Below are positions 24,562 through 34,044 of a stretch of DNA of 39,601 nucleotides, piece by piece. This DNA comes from Priestia aryabhattai B8W22 (lineage in GTDB: Bacteria; Bacillota; Bacilli; Bacillales; Bacillaceae_H). The translations under genes were made by a program, and so were the position numbers. Each line of letters opens with the position of its first letter. The stretch's first letter is position 1. Where the stretch lies: the NCBI RefSeq assembly GCF_000956595.1, contig NZ_JYOO01000043.1, positions 1 through 39,601 on the forward strand, in the 5' to 3' direction. Below the pieces are notes generated by a model that saw nothing but the letters and a program-made list of their open reading frames with translations, did no database searches and was not told the origin of the DNA.

Positions 24562-25839
24562 TCAAGACTGCGTGTGAACTTTGTGAACATTCACATTCAG
24601 TTCTTCTTTCATATTCAGCATAACGCCCGCCATCGGAGCAATAGACTCGGGCTTAGTCAGTTGAAATAAAAAGCGCTTTGTCATTTCTGACAGAAAAATA
24701 GTTACTATTTCAGTGATATAGTCCATGCCTCTTTCCGCTTGATGCTCAATCCCAAGCGGCATATACATATAGCTTGGGACATCAATGGACCCTCCTTTTT
24801 CAAAACGGTCAGGTAAAAATTCACTTGGCTCTAAAAAATAATCTTCATGGCGATGCATCATATAAGGGCTAATTAACATAATCTCCCCTTTTTTAATGCT
24901 GTAACCATCTATTTGTATATCTTCACGTGCTTGACGTCCAAATAGCCAAAGAGGCGGATACAGCCTCATGCTTTCAGCAATTATTTTGCGCATATAGGTC
25001 AGATTTTTGGTTGAAAGTGATTCACCGCTAGCATAGGCTTGAATTTCTTTATGCAGCTGAAGGTGCTCCCTAGTATTTTGAGACAGTAAATGAATAGACC
25101 AGCTGCATACGTGCGTAATCATTTCATACATCGAAAGGAATATAGAATTTAGCTGTTCATATATTTCTCTTTCATCGATGTCTTCCCCGTGAGAATTTAA
25201 TACATACTGCAGTAAATCATTTCCTTCGGTTTTGTTTTGAACACGCATTTGAACGCGTTCAAAAAGGAGTTGTTCTAGCTGCTCATCTGAGTCAGGCTGG
25301 TGCAAAGGTAGACGAATATAAATTTTGCCTAACTTTTCTTTTTTTCTCATAAGCGCTTGAACATAGTGAATTTTATCTTTATCCTCAATCGAAATGCCAA
25401 ATACAAGTTGAAGGAGTACAGCTACGACTATTTGTCTGATGTCTTTTACTATCGTTCGAAGCTGCCCTTCTTCCCACGTTTCCATATGCTTTTCAATTAT
25501 TTTTGCGATTGCTTCCTTATTATAAGTTAGATGTTGTTTAAGTTGTGAGGGTTGAATGGGGCTCATGTATAATGCTTCATCTGTCCATAACATTTCTTCA
25601 CCTAGCAGCATTTTAAACATATGCGTTAGTTTAATTTTTTGAAACGCCTTGCTGTTTGTAATGACTACATCTTTAATAAGTTGAGGGTCTCTCGTTACAT
25701 AAAAGCGTTTGTGCGCAACTCTAAATGTTGCAATTTCTCCATACTGAGTCAAGTTTTCCAAAAAACCCAGTGGGTTCTCTCTAAACTTTTGCAGGTGACC
25801 GGTAAGCTTATACGACGAGGGGCCCTGTATAACCGGCAA
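24562..25839 (-). CDS. Cytochrome P450-like protein lacking the heme-thiolate cysteine
   Basis: P450 fold of 425 aa, from a TTG start placed 8 bases after AAAAGGAG (MPVIQGPSSYKLTGHLQKFR). The recognisable skeleton is the N-terminal proline region, ExxR (E289-SM-R292 in IIAESMRLYPP) and PDRF (343-346). The heme loop FxxGxRxCxG reads MPLGIEHQAERG (360-371), so the ligand Cys is E369; the only Cys in the protein is C245. The I-helix AGxETT is SMYEMI (236-241), and the C-helix HRRxRR region reads LYMSPIQ (90-96). Loss at all three heme-contact sites suggests a heme-free protein. The reading frame is intact. Cys-less P450 homologues that act as partner proteins are known (EryCII/DesVIII type). It lies upstream of the kinase gene. 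Confidence 0.82.
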   Translation of the reverse strand: MPVIQGPSSYKLTGHLQKFRENPLGFLENLTQYGEIATFRVAHKRFYVTRDPQLIKDVVITNSKAFQKIKLTHMFKMLLGEEMLWTDEALYMSPIQPSQLKQHLTYNKEAIAKIIEKHMETWEEGQLRTIVKDIRQIVVAVLLQLVFGISIEDKDKIHYVQALMRKKEKLGKIYIRLPLHQPDSDEQLEQLLFERVQMRVQNKTEGNDLLQYVLNSHGEDIDEREIYEQLNSIFLSMYEMITHVCSWSIHLLSQNTREHLQLHKEIQAYASGESLSTKNLTYMRKIIAESMRLYPPLWLFGRQAREDIQIDGYSIKKGEIMLISPYMMHRHEDYFLEPSEFLPDRFEKGGSIDVPSYMYMPLGIEHQAERGMDYITEIVTIFLSEMTKRFLFQLTKPESIAPMAGVMLNMKEELNVNVHKVHTQS

Positions 25840-25880
25840 TGTTATCACTCCTTTTCTAAAAATGCGGGACTTAAACAAAT

Positions 25881-25912
25881 AAAAGAGTAGTCCACTAAAG
25901 ACTACTCTTTTT
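25881..25912 (-). terminator. Terminator of dhaS
   Basis: On the minus strand AAAAAGAGTAGTC-TTTAGTG-GACTACTCTTTT and a T-rich tail, about 45 bases after the dhaS stop. It leaves only about 40 bases before the P450-like start, so that gene either needs readthrough or has a promoter overlapping the hairpin. Confidence 0.85.
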
Positions 25913-25955
25913 CACACAAAGATATGCTATTGATTTTCACAAAAAATCTTACTTA

Positions 25956-27449
25956 TTATTCCATATTGATCCATACGCTTTTCACTTCAGTGTAATTATC
26001 AAGCGCATAGCTTCCCATTTCACGACCAATTCCCGACTGTTTATAACCTCCAAACGGGCTTGCTGCATCAAATACGTTGTAACAGTTCACCCAAACTGTA
26101 CCCGCTTTAATACCATGAGCAATATAGTGTGCTTTCTTTAAATCCTGTGTCCAGACGCCTGCTGCTAGACCATATGCTGTATCATTTGCTTTGGCAATCA
26201 AATCATCAAGATCGTCAAATGGCATAGCAGCTACAACCGGACCGAAGATTTCTTCACGAGCAATCGTCATCGAATGATCGACATCTGCAAAGATAGTCGG
26301 TTCTACGAAATAGCCTTGATCAAACGGTATGTTTCCTCCTGCGAGTACTTCCGCTCCTTCTTCAATTCCTTTATCAATATAGGTTTTCACTCGTTTTTGC
26401 TGCTGCGCAGATACAAGCGGACCCATTGTTGTCTCATCAGCTAATCCATTTCCTTGTTTAATAGATTTCGTTTGAGAAACTAAATCAGCTACGACATTAT
26501 CATATAAGCTTTTTTGGACATACAGACGACTTCCGGCACAACATACTTGTCCCTGGTTAAACATAATACCTGAAAGCGCACCAGGAACAGCTTTTGTTAA
26601 GTCTGCATCCGGGAGGATAATGTTTGGTGATTTTCCTCCAAGCTCTAACGTCACACGCTTTAAGGAGTCACTAGCTTGTTTCATAATTGCTTTTCCGACA
26701 GCAGTAGATCCCGTAAAAGCAATTTTATCGACAAGATCATGATGAACGAGCGGTTCACCTGCTGTTTTCCCGTAGCCTGGCACAATGTTTAGCACGCCTT
26801 TTGGGAACCCTGCTTCATCGGCTAGTCGAGCTAAGTAAAGTGCAGAAAGCGGCGTTTGCTCGGCTGGCTTGAGCACAATTGTACATCCAGTTGCCAAAGC
26901 GGCTCCGAGCTTCCAAGCTGCCATTAAAAGCGGAAAGTTCCACGGAATAATTTGGCCAACAACTCCTACTGGTTCATATCTCGTATAGTTAAAATACGCT
27001 CCTTGCACAGGAATAGTTTGTCCAACCATTTTAGTTGACCACCCAGCAAAGTAGCGGAAATGTTCAATTGCTAATGGAATGTCTGCATTTGATGTTTCAC
27101 GAATTGGCTTTCCGTTATCAAGCGTTTCAAGCTGCGCAAGTTCCAATTGATGTGTTTCCATTAAATCAGCTAATTTATAAATGAGTCGACTTCTTTCAGC
27201 TGCTGACATCTTTGTCCAAGGTCCATGATCAAACGCTTCTCTAGCCGCTCTGACGGCACGATCAATGTCCTCCGGATTTGCTTCAGCTACATCTGCCAAC
27301 TTTTCACCCGTTGCTGGATTTACTGTTTCAAACGTTTTTCCTGAAACAGAGTCTACCCATTCACCGTTAATGTATAGCTGTTTAACTCCTTTTAAAAACT
27401 CCACTACTTTCGGACTCATTTCAACTTTTTTCGCTCCAAGATTTTGCAT
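25956..27449 (-). CDS. dhaS: NAD(P)-dependent aldehyde dehydrogenase (DhaS-like)
   Basis: Oxidises aldehydes to carboxylic acids; cytosolic, 497 aa. The catalytic Cys is in [12 protein letters not shown], the general base Glu in [11 protein letters not shown], and the NAD site in [12 protein letters not shown]. The C-terminal block [20 protein letters not shown] and the Tyr-rich [17 protein letters not shown] match B. subtilis DhaS as I recall it. The start is the ATG of MQNLGAKK; the TTG immediately before it and an ATG nine bases upstream are alternatives behind the same GGGGAGG. A SigA-type promoter carries a perfect cre site at the transcription start, so glucose repression by CcpA is expected. 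The natural aldehyde is unknown. Confidence 0.92.
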   Translation of the reverse strand: MQNLGAKKVEMSPKVVEFLKGVKQLYINGEWVDSVSGKTFETVNPATGEKLADVAEANPEDIDRAVRAAREAFDHGPWTKMSAAERSRLIYKLADLMETHQLELAQLETLDNGKPIRETSNADIPLAIEHFRYFAGWSTKMVGQTIPVQGAYFNYTRYEPVGVVGQIIPWNFPLLMAAWKLGAALATGCTIVLKPAEQTPLSALYLARLADEAGFPKGVLNIVPGYGKTAGEPLVHHDLVDKIAFTGSTAVGKAIMKQASDSLKRVTLELGGKSPNIILPDADLTKAVPGALSGIMFNQGQVCCAGSRLYVQKSLYDNVVADLVSQTKSIKQGNGLADETTMGPLVSAQQQKRVKTYIDKGIEEGAEVLAGGNIPFDQGYFVEPTIFADVDHSMTIAREEIFGPVVAAMPFDDLDDLIAKANDTAYGLAAGVWTQDLKKAHYIAHGIKAGTVWVNCYNVFDAASPFGGYKQSGIGREMGSYALDNYTEVKSVWINME

Positions 27450-27474
27450 CAAATACATACCTCCCCACGAATTT

Positions 27475-27488
27475 TGAAAACGCTAACA
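27475..27488 (-). promoter_or_regulatory. cre site (CcpA operator) at the dhaS promoter
   Basis: TGAAAACGCTAACA fits the TGWAANCGNTNWCA consensus at every fixed position (read on the plus strand). It covers about +1 to +14 of the predicted dhaS transcript, a position that favours repression. Confidence 0.8.
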
Positions 27489-27494
27489 ATGAAT

Positions 27495-27522
27495 ATTTTA
27501 CCATGTTATCTAGTAAAATCAA
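27495..27522 (-). promoter_or_regulatory. SigA-type promoter of dhaS
   Basis: On the minus strand TTGATT, 16 bases, TAAAAT; the predicted start lies at the edge of the cre site. Confidence 0.68.
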
Positions 27523-27577
27523 CAATTTTGCATACAATATTCTGAATTTTTCTACATGTATTCTAGCTATCTAAAAC

Positions 27578-30490
27578 TTATCTTACTAGTACAAATGTCG
27601 AAAGAGGCGAAACGTTTACGGTATTTCCTTTCACCGTACGGAGCGTTTTTGTTCCTGCCTGCTCGCCGTCAACAAGTACCCTCCACGTTCTGTTAGAAGG
27701 CAAATGAACCGTTTGAGCTTGTTTATTTGCATTATGAATCACCATTATTTCGTTTGCTTTATCTTTGTTGGCTTTAGCATTTAACGTATAGCCTACTACG
27801 TTTGCTGGTGCATCAACAAAGCGTAAATTTTGATGAATAGCCTGTGCACTCGTCATTCTAAATGACGAATATTGCTTTCGAAGCGCAATAAGTCCTTTCA
27901 TGTAATTTACTTCTTGGCTGAAAGCTGCTCGGCGTTTCCAATCTAGCTGATTGACAGAATCGGGTGACTGATAGCTGTTATGGTCTCCGTCTTTTGTTCT
28001 CATAAACTCTTGACCTGCATGTATAAAGTTCATTCCTTGAGATGTTAAAATAATAGAAGAAGCAAGCTTGTGCATTTGCTTTTTCGTTTGCTCGGTGTCA
28101 GCAGGGTTCGTCAGCTGAAGTTTATCCCATAACGTATGGTTATCGTGCGCTTCTACATACGTAACAACTTGATCTGGATCTTCATACGTGGCAGTTGAAC
28201 GATCATAATCAATTCCAGCTGCTATACTTTGCTGTATGAGCTTTTCTTGTCCCTGTTTTCCATTAACAAATCCGGTGTCACGATCAAAAAATACGCTGCC
28301 TTTAAGACCATCTCGCATACCGTCATTAAAGTGAGCGATGCGCTTCATATCTTGAGCGTTTTTCTGGTTAGCTTTGAGCTTAGCGTCAAGCTCGGTTCCT
28401 AGATCCCAGCCCTCTCCTAAGACGATAATGGAAGGATCAATTTCATCTAACTTCTTTCTCACTTCATTCATTGTCTTTGTATCGTGAATCCCCATTAGAT
28501 CAAAACGAAACCCGTCAATATGGTACTCTTTTGCCCAATAAGCAACAGAATCTACAATAAACTTCCGGACCATCTTCCGTTCAGAAGCCGTGTCGTTTCC
28601 AACACCTGTTCCGTTGGATAGAGTTCCATCTTCTTTATAACGGAAGTAGTAGCCTGGAACTAGTTTATCAAAGCTATGCTCACTCACTGCATACACATGA
28701 TTATAGACAACGTCCATTACCATACGAAGCTGCTTGTCATGAAGCGTTTGAATCATTTGTTTAAGCTCAATAATTCTAGTATTGGGATTATATGGGTTTG
28801 TTGAATAAGAACCTTCTGGGACGTTATAATTTTTTGGATCGTACCCCCAGTTAAACTGCGGCTCATTTAATTTCGTTTCATCCACCGTGCGATAATCGTA
28901 AATAGGCAGGAATTGAACATGCGTTACACCTAAGTCTTTAATATGACTGAGTCCTGTTTTTACTCCATTTGGTCCTTTCGTATTCCACTCCGCTACGCCT
29001 AAATATTTCCCTTGATTTTTGATACCGCTCTCTTTTTGAGACGATAAATCTCGCACGTGCAGTTCATAGATAATCGCATCTTCTGGATTTTTAAATTTCG
29101 GCTTATTTGCACTCCACTTTTTTGGATTTGTCTTAGCCAAATCTACGACAACTCCGCGATCTCCATTCACCGTTGTTGCTCGTACATATGGATCAACCGC
29201 TTCGTTCCAGCTGTTTCCAATTTTCACTTTGTACGTGTAAATTAGTTCATCTTGATTTCCTTTTAACTCCGCTTTCCACGTTCCTTTTTCACTTTTATTC
29301 ATAGAAATTTCTTTTATAGTTTTCGAGTTCCATGACGAATAAGTCACTAGCTTTGCTTCGCTTGCGGTTGGAGCCCACACGCGAAAATTTGTTTGTTTCT
29401 TAGAATATGTGTTTCCTAAATCATTTCCGCTATAGGCATACTTTTCATCAAATTCTTTTGTACGAACGACATTTCCATTGACTACGTCAGCTGAGCCGTA
29501 GCCTTTTTGCTTAACTCTATATGTTTTTGTAACGTCCAAAGGCTGTTTTGTTATGATTTTAACTTTAGCAGTAACAGCGTCTCCTCCATCTTTATAAGGT
29601 ATCACTTTCTCAATTTGAGCTCCGTCAATTTCAATGTCTCCTAAGCTCTTAGAAGAGTCAAACGGCACGTTTGTTTCTAAGGTAATTTGATTAAATGTAT
29701 CCATCGTCGCTTTCATGATTTTCCGAGTGATATCTACTCCATCTCTATCATAGTAAATCCGATTTTGCCCTTGAACAATCCATACTTCTACATTCCCATC
29801 TTTACCAATCTTGGTAATAAAACGGTTTCCTCCGTCTTTATTTTCCCAATCGCTGTCACTAGTAGAATGGCGTACAATAAAACCAATTTTGTCAAATAAA
29901 TTGCCAGTTCCACTGTTAATCGTGTAAGTTGCTTTCTTTCCAAAATTCGTGTCTTCCGTAAATACGATTTGCTTGCCTTCTTTTTCATCACCTGGCCATG
30001 TCCAAATGTTCCATCCGCTGTAATCTCCGTCATATCGATGATAGTTTAAGGTAACGTTTACTTTATCAAACTTCGGTAAATCTCGGTATTCACCGTCAGG
30101 AGGAGACGTATATGTATATTCATCTCCACTTTTCACCCATACTTCTCCTTCACCGTTCTCTACTGAAACGAAGCGGTCTCCTCCATCTTTTTCCCACGAC
30201 TCTGTTCGTACAATAAAGCCTACTTTGTCATAAGTACCGGGTAATTCAACTTCCGCTATTTTTCCAAATTGATCTTCCCCTGTAAACGCGTAAGGCTTCC
30301 CTTCTCCTCCTTCAGGAAAAACCCATAATCCCCATTCTTTTGTATCGTTCGAAGCAGGCTGATAGTGAATCGTTAGTTTTGTAGTATCCGCTGCAGATGC
30401 AAACGATTGCATAAACGGGCTAAAAAAAGAGCTTACCAGTAAGAGCAAAGCCATCAGTACCATTGCATATTTAGTCCAACTACGTTTCAA
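27578..30490 (-). CDS. pulA: Secreted type I pullulanase
   Basis: Extracellular debranching enzyme cleaving alpha-1,6 bonds in pullulan and branched glucans, 970 aa. The Sec signal peptide is about 1-33 with cleavage after ASA. Two CBM41 starch-binding domains lie at about 38-130 and 143-245 (LWVFPEGGEG, GFIVRTESWEKDGGDRF; IWTWPGDEKEG, GFIVRHSTSD). Then come a linking domain, CBM48 (about 360-450), the GH13_14 catalytic barrel and a C-terminal beta domain. The type I motif YNWGYDP appears as FNWGYDP. The nucleophile Asp is in DGFRFDLMG, the acid Glu in VLGEGWDLG and the third Asp in VEAHDNHTLWD. It starts with TTG after GGGAGGG. A perfect cre lies upstream. I saw no terminator before dhaS, so readthrough is possible. 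Confidence 0.95.
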   Translation of the reverse strand: MKRSWTKYAMVLMALLLLVSSFFSPFMQSFASAADTTKLTIHYQPASNDTKEWGLWVFPEGGEGKPYAFTGEDQFGKIAEVELPGTYDKVGFIVRTESWEKDGGDRFVSVENGEGEVWVKSGDEYTYTSPPDGEYRDLPKFDKVNVTLNYHRYDGDYSGWNIWTWPGDEKEGKQIVFTEDTNFGKKATYTINSGTGNLFDKIGFIVRHSTSDSDWENKDGGNRFITKIGKDGNVEVWIVQGQNRIYYDRDGVDITRKIMKATMDTFNQITLETNVPFDSSKSLGDIEIDGAQIEKVIPYKDGGDAVTAKVKIITKQPLDVTKTYRVKQKGYGSADVVNGNVVRTKEFDEKYAYSGNDLGNTYSKKQTNFRVWAPTASEAKLVTYSSWNSKTIKEISMNKSEKGTWKAELKGNQDELIYTYKVKIGNSWNEAVDPYVRATTVNGDRGVVVDLAKTNPKKWSANKPKFKNPEDAIIYELHVRDLSSQKESGIKNQGKYLGVAEWNTKGPNGVKTGLSHIKDLGVTHVQFLPIYDYRTVDETKLNEPQFNWGYDPKNYNVPEGSYSTNPYNPNTRIIELKQMIQTLHDKQLRMVMDVVYNHVYAVSEHSFDKLVPGYYFRYKEDGTLSNGTGVGNDTASERKMVRKFIVDSVAYWAKEYHIDGFRFDLMGIHDTKTMNEVRKKLDEIDPSIIVLGEGWDLGTELDAKLKANQKNAQDMKRIAHFNDGMRDGLKGSVFFDRDTGFVNGKQGQEKLIQQSIAAGIDYDRSTATYEDPDQVVTYVEAHDNHTLWDKLQLTNPADTEQTKKQMHKLASSIILTSQGMNFIHAGQEFMRTKDGDHNSYQSPDSVNQLDWKRRAAFSQEVNYMKGLIALRKQYSSFRMTSAQAIHQNLRFVDAPANVVGYTLNAKANKDKANEIMVIHNANKQAQTVHLPSNRTWRVLVDGEQAGTKTLRTVKGNTVNVSPLSTFVLVR

Positions 30491-30530
30491 TTAAAACCCT
30501 CCCGTAAAATAGAGTACGTACACATTTTTC

Positions 30531-30558
30531 ACTATAACCTTTTTTGAAAGCGTTATCA
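30531..30558 (-). promoter_or_regulatory. pulA promoter region with cre site
   Basis: TGAAAGCGTTATCA (30545-30558) matches the CcpA consensus at every fixed position. It covers the spacer and -35 region of a likely promoter whose -10 is TATAGT (30531-30536, minus strand). The -35 itself is poor. Catabolite repression of pullulanase follows from this arrangement. Confidence 0.75.
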
Positions 30559-30590
30559 TAAGTATTTTTTCCTATTTTATGCTGATAAAG

Positions 30591-30625
30591 AAAAAAATCC
30601 ATAGTTAACAATGTTAACTATGGAT
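30591..30625 (-). terminator. Terminator of tcyP
   Basis: On the minus strand ATCCATAGTTAAC-ATT-GTTAACTATGGAT followed by TTTTTTT: a 13-bp perfect stem. Confidence 0.92.
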
Positions 30626-30637
30626 GCCTTATCTCTT

Positions 30638-32032
30638 TTACACTTCTGCTGTTTCAGGCGAGATGGTTTGATCGTTGTATACGTTTGTATCTAGCTCTTT
30701 TGTCAGTTTACTAGTTACGACTCCGGCTGTCATGCTTCCACTTACATTAAGTGCCGTACGTCCCATATCAATCAATGGTTCTACTGAAATTAATAACCCG
30801 GCTAGCGCTACGGGCAAATTCATAGAAGATAATACAAGTAAAGCCGCAAATGTCGCTCCTCCGCCAACCCCTGCTACGCCAAACGAACTAATTGCTACAA
30901 TGGCAATCAACGTGAAAATAAATGAAGGTGTTAAAGGATCAATACCTACCGTTGGCGCAATCATAACGGCTAACATAGCTGGATATATTCCAGCACATCC
31001 GTTTTGACCAATTGTAAGACCAAATGAACCTGCAAAATTCGCAATTCCTTCTGGAACCCCTAACTGTCTTGTTTGTGTGTTAACATTCAAAGGCAATGCT
31101 CCAGCACTTGTACGGGAAGTAAAGGCAAACGCCAATACAGGAAATACTTTCTTAACATATGTGACCGGATTTACACCGATAATTGTTAGAATAACTAAGT
31201 GAACAATAAACATAGCTGCCAATGCGACATATGATGCTACAACAAATTTTCCAAGTTTAACAATTGCATCAATATCACTCGTTGCTACTGTTTTGGTCAT
31301 AATTGCAAGTACCCCATAAGGAGTTAAACGAAGAATTAGCGTCACTACACGCATTACAATTGCATAAAGCGTATCAATAATTTTTGAAAATAACGCTGCT
31401 TCCTCAGCCTTTTTACGCTTCACGCCTAAATACGCAATTCCAACAAATGCCGCAAAGATGACAACGCCAATCGTGGAAGTTGAACGTGCGCCTGTTAAAT
31501 CAAGAAACGGGTTAGCAGGTAATAATTCTACTACTTGCTGCGGGATTGTTTTTGCTTCTAAACTAGATAAATTGTTTTCTAAGTCCTCTCCACGCTGAAG
31601 TTCCGCTTCCCCTTTTGTGATTTGGACAGATTCTAAATTAAAGCTCGTTGTTGTAAAAATACCAATTGTAGCTGCTATCGCTGTTGTGACAAGCAAAATC
31701 CCAATAATTAAACTACTAATCTTTCCAATATTGCTCGTCAATTTTAAGCGAGTGAATGCCGCTACAATCGATACAAATACAAGCGGCATGACAATCATTT
31801 GAAGAAACTTCACATATCCGCTTCCTACAATGCTAAACCAATCAGCGGTCGTTATCGTTACTTCATGAGTCGGCCCATACACCCACTGAAGAGCAAAGCC
31901 AAAAATAATCCCCAGTCCAAGCGCTGTAAACACACGCTTTGAGAATGATACATGTTTTTTCTGCATCATAAACAGCCCCGCAAGCAATGCCAGCATAATA
32001 AGGATGTTTAGAATGACTAATAAGTTATTCAT
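30638..32032 (-). CDS. tcyP: L-cystine symporter (dicarboxylate/amino acid:cation symporter family)
   Basis: Membrane symporter of the DAACS (GltP) family, 464 aa. The ATG (MNNLLVILNILIML) follows GGGGGAAC. It has about eight helices plus re-entrant loops; family motifs are AFTSRTSAGALPLN (hairpin 1), IGQNGCAGIYPAMLA, and VAGVGGGATFAAL with LIDMGRTALNVSGS (substrate and cation site). The sequence follows B. subtilis TcyP (YhcL) closely as I remember it, including QKKHVSFSKRVFTALGLGIIFG, rather than the glutamate carrier GltT. It is monocistronic with a consensus promoter and terminator. Sulfur control by CymR is known for tcyP in B. subtilis, but I could not identify a CymR box here. Confidence 0.92.
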   Translation of the reverse strand: MNNLLVILNILIMLALLAGLFMMQKKHVSFSKRVFTALGLGIIFGFALQWVYGPTHEVTITTADWFSIVGSGYVKFLQMIVMPLVFVSIVAAFTRLKLTSNIGKISSLIIGILLVTTAIAATIGIFTTTSFNLESVQITKGEAELQRGEDLENNLSSLEAKTIPQQVVELLPANPFLDLTGARSTSTIGVVIFAAFVGIAYLGVKRKKAEEAALFSKIIDTLYAIVMRVVTLILRLTPYGVLAIMTKTVATSDIDAIVKLGKFVVASYVALAAMFIVHLVILTIIGVNPVTYVKKVFPVLAFAFTSRTSAGALPLNVNTQTRQLGVPEGIANFAGSFGLTIGQNGCAGIYPAMLAVMIAPTVGIDPLTPSFIFTLIAIVAISSFGVAGVGGGATFAALLVLSSMNLPVALAGLLISVEPLIDMGRTALNVSGSMTAGVVTSKLTKELDTNVYNDQTISPETAEV

Positions 32033-32076
32033 AGATGTTCCCCCTGTAATTTTTTCCATAAATTATGTCTCTATTA

Positions 32077-32105
32077 CTTATAATACAACAATACCAATAA
32101 GTCAA
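32077..32105 (-). promoter_or_regulatory. SigA-type promoter of tcyP
   Basis: On the minus strand TTGACT, 17 bases, TATAAG, about 45 bases before the start codon. Confidence 0.72.
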
Positions 32106-32154
32106 CTGGGTTTTAGGTTTTTTCCTAAAGAAAGTTTTTTTGAATAATTTTGAC

Positions 32155-32188
32155 AAAACAAAAAAGCTAAGGATTTTCCTTAGCTTTC
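32155..32188 (-). terminator. Terminator downstream of the 122-aa gene
   Basis: On the minus strand AAAGCTAAGGA-AA-TCCTTAGCTTT followed by a T run, about 100 bases beyond the 122-aa gene. Confidence 0.8.
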
Positions 32189-32287
32189 TATTTTACGCTT
32201 GTATGTACTTCAGTGGTCTTTTGCTCCGTTACCAGAGATGGTCTTTCTTTCATCACACCAAATGTACTACTATTCATATATATAGGA

Positions 32288-32656
32288 TTACATTTCATAT
32301 AATTCATTTAGCCATTTTACAAACAAATGTCTAGGTAATTCTAGTTCGTGAAGCTCGACATATTGAATATCAGATAGCGTCGTTCCTCTAGCCATATAAA
32401 AGTACCACTGCCAGCCAATATCTTTAGCAATGGCATAGGATTTAGCTAGATCTTGCCTATTATCTCCCTGCTGCATATCATTCATCCACTGCGTTTCATC
32501 CGCTTCATACTCATAATAATGGAGAGTATATTTATCACACCAATACGTAAGGTCTTGATGGGAAAAAGGATTTTCTCCGTCACATACTTGAAGCAATAGC
32601 ATTCTTAAATTTTCCGGTGTATACGGTAATATAATTTTTTGATCTGCACGTCTCAT
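32288..32656 (-). CDS. Uncharacterised 122-aa protein
   Basis: I do not recognise this family. The start has AGGAAGG upstream at good spacing. It is an acidic, aromatic-rich soluble protein (HYYEYEADETQWMNDMQQGD; DIGWQWYFYMARG) without signal peptide or membrane segment. It lies about 100 bases after the PAS histidine kinase gene on the same strand, so co-transcription is possible. A terminator lies downstream. Confidence 0.72.
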   Translation of the reverse strand: MRRADQKIILPYTPENLRMLLLQVCDGENPFSHQDLTYWCDKYTLHYYEYEADETQWMNDMQQGDNRQDLAKSYAIAKDIGWQWYFYMARGTTLSDIQYVELHELELPRHLFVKWLNELYEM

Positions 32657-32760
32657 TTTGCTACCTTCCTGACATGTTCGTTTCTTTTATTACATCATGT
32701 ACGGCTGCGTTTAGCAATAAGAAATGGATGACGTTTTCATTACTTTTCGTTTACAACATT

Positions 32761-34044
32761 TCATTTGCTTGCAAAAGCCGCCGTATCTTCCACATACAGA
32801 GGCAGTCGGATTTTCACAATCGTCCCTCTTTTCTGTTCACTCTCAATCTGCAGAGTACCCTGATGATCATGAATAATTTTAGAGCTGATTGTTAATCCAA
32901 GCCCCATTCCTTTTTCTTTTAAAGTAAAAAACGGTTCTCCTATATGTTCTAGACGGTCTTTAGAAATTCCTACTCCTTCATCTCTAACTTCTATAAAAAC
33001 ATAGTCATCCTGCGCTGTTTTGATCGTAATGTAGATATTTCCAGGCTTATCCATGGCTTCAATTGCGTTTTTAAAAACATTCAGTAATACTTGGATAAGG
33101 TGATTTTTATTTCCATATACGCTCGCGTTATTTGTTTGTTCATCGTATAAGAAGTCAATATTTTTCAATAAAGCTTCATGGGAAGTTAAACTCATTACAT
33201 ACTTAACCGCTTCTGTAAGAGAAAACACGCGAAAATGTTCACTTTCAGGTTTTGACAAAAGGAGCATTTCACTGACAATACCATTAATTCGTTCCAGCTC
33301 ATCAAGCATGATGTTAGCATACCCTACCGCGGATCGGTCTGTTTCTTTCATGAGCTGAACAAACCCTTTAATACTCGTAAGCGGATTTCTAATTTCATGG
33401 GCAATTCCAGCAGCTAATTCGCCTACTACAGAAAGCTTTTCCTTTTTTATCAGAAGCGCTTCTGCAAGCTTTTGCTGAGTGATATCTCGTCCAATCGTGA
33501 TAAGAGCTTTTCTTGAGCCATCATCGAAAAACACAGGTACTTTAATAACATCAAATGTTTTGACCTCGCCGTTTGGTACTTCAAATGCTTCTTCCATGCG
33601 TACCTTTTCCTTTTTTCTCCAAGCTTCTTCATCTGATGAAATACAGTGTAAGAAAGCGGCTTGAAAGAAAGGCACAAGCTCCCCAAGTTCTGCATCAGTT
33701 TTCCCCCTGTAATTAATACCCTTTAAATGATAAAGTTCTCTTCCAAAATCATTCACCGCCACCCATTTGCCAGCTCCATCTTTAAAACAAATAAAATCTG
33801 GCATTGAGTTTATTAATGTTGCAAGCTGATACTGTTCATCAGACACCTGTGTATGAACGGAACGCTTATGAAGTAAGTAAAACGTGCCAGCCGTTACGCC
33901 TACGAGTAAACTATCTTTTATCAAACTGCTAAGAGCATATGCTCCTTTAAAATATGCCATTGTTTGAAAGACGATGTACACCCCTACAAGCAGAAGACCC
34001 GCTACCGCCGCTGCTTTTCGTACACCCTCCCTATTTTTTATCAA
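32761..34044 (-). CDS. PAS-domain histidine kinase, sporulation-kinase type
   Basis: Sensor kinase of 427 aa without an adjacent response regulator. Two N-terminal hydrophobic segments (about 11-30 and 38-58), a PAS domain about 70-190 (LINSMPDFICFKDGAGKWVA; TIGRDITQQK), then HisKA with H216 in GELAAGIAHEIRNPLTSIKG, and HATPase with N box VFKNAIEAM and G boxes VRDEGVGI and KGMGLGLTI. The H box and domain order are those of the KinA-KinE group feeding the Spo0A phosphorelay and of related orphan kinases. It starts with TTG after GGTGGG; no better start is available. Its target is inferred from family only. Confidence 0.88.
   Translation of the reverse strand: MIKNREGVRKAAAVAGLLLVGVYIVFQTMAYFKGAYALSSLIKDSLLVGVTAGTFYLLHKRSVHTQVSDEQYQLATLINSMPDFICFKDGAGKWVAVNDFGRELYHLKGINYRGKTDAELGELVPFFQAAFLHCISSDEEAWRKKEKVRMEEAFEVPNGEVKTFDVIKVPVFFDDGSRKALITIGRDITQQKLAEALLIKKEKLSVVGELAAGIAHEIRNPLTSIKGFVQLMKETDRSAVGYANIMLDELERINGIVSEMLLLSKPESEHFRVFSLTEAVKYVMSLTSHEALLKNIDFLYDEQTNNASVYGNKNHLIQVLLNVFKNAIEAMDKPGNIYITIKTAQDDYVFIEVRDEGVGISKDRLEHIGEPFFTLKEKGMGLGLTISSKIIHDHQGTLQIESEQKRGTIVKIRLPLYVEDTAAFASK

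Noticed and set aside
32101-32130. TTTTAGGTTTTTTCCTAAA as a second terminator near tcyP
   Set aside because: It lies directly upstream of the tcyP -35 box, its stem is short, and it is not at a gene end.
32188-32277. 29-aa frame MNSSTFGVMKER... on the minus strand after the 122-aa gene
   Set aside because: No Shine-Dalgarno sequence upstream, and it overlaps the trailer leading to the terminator.
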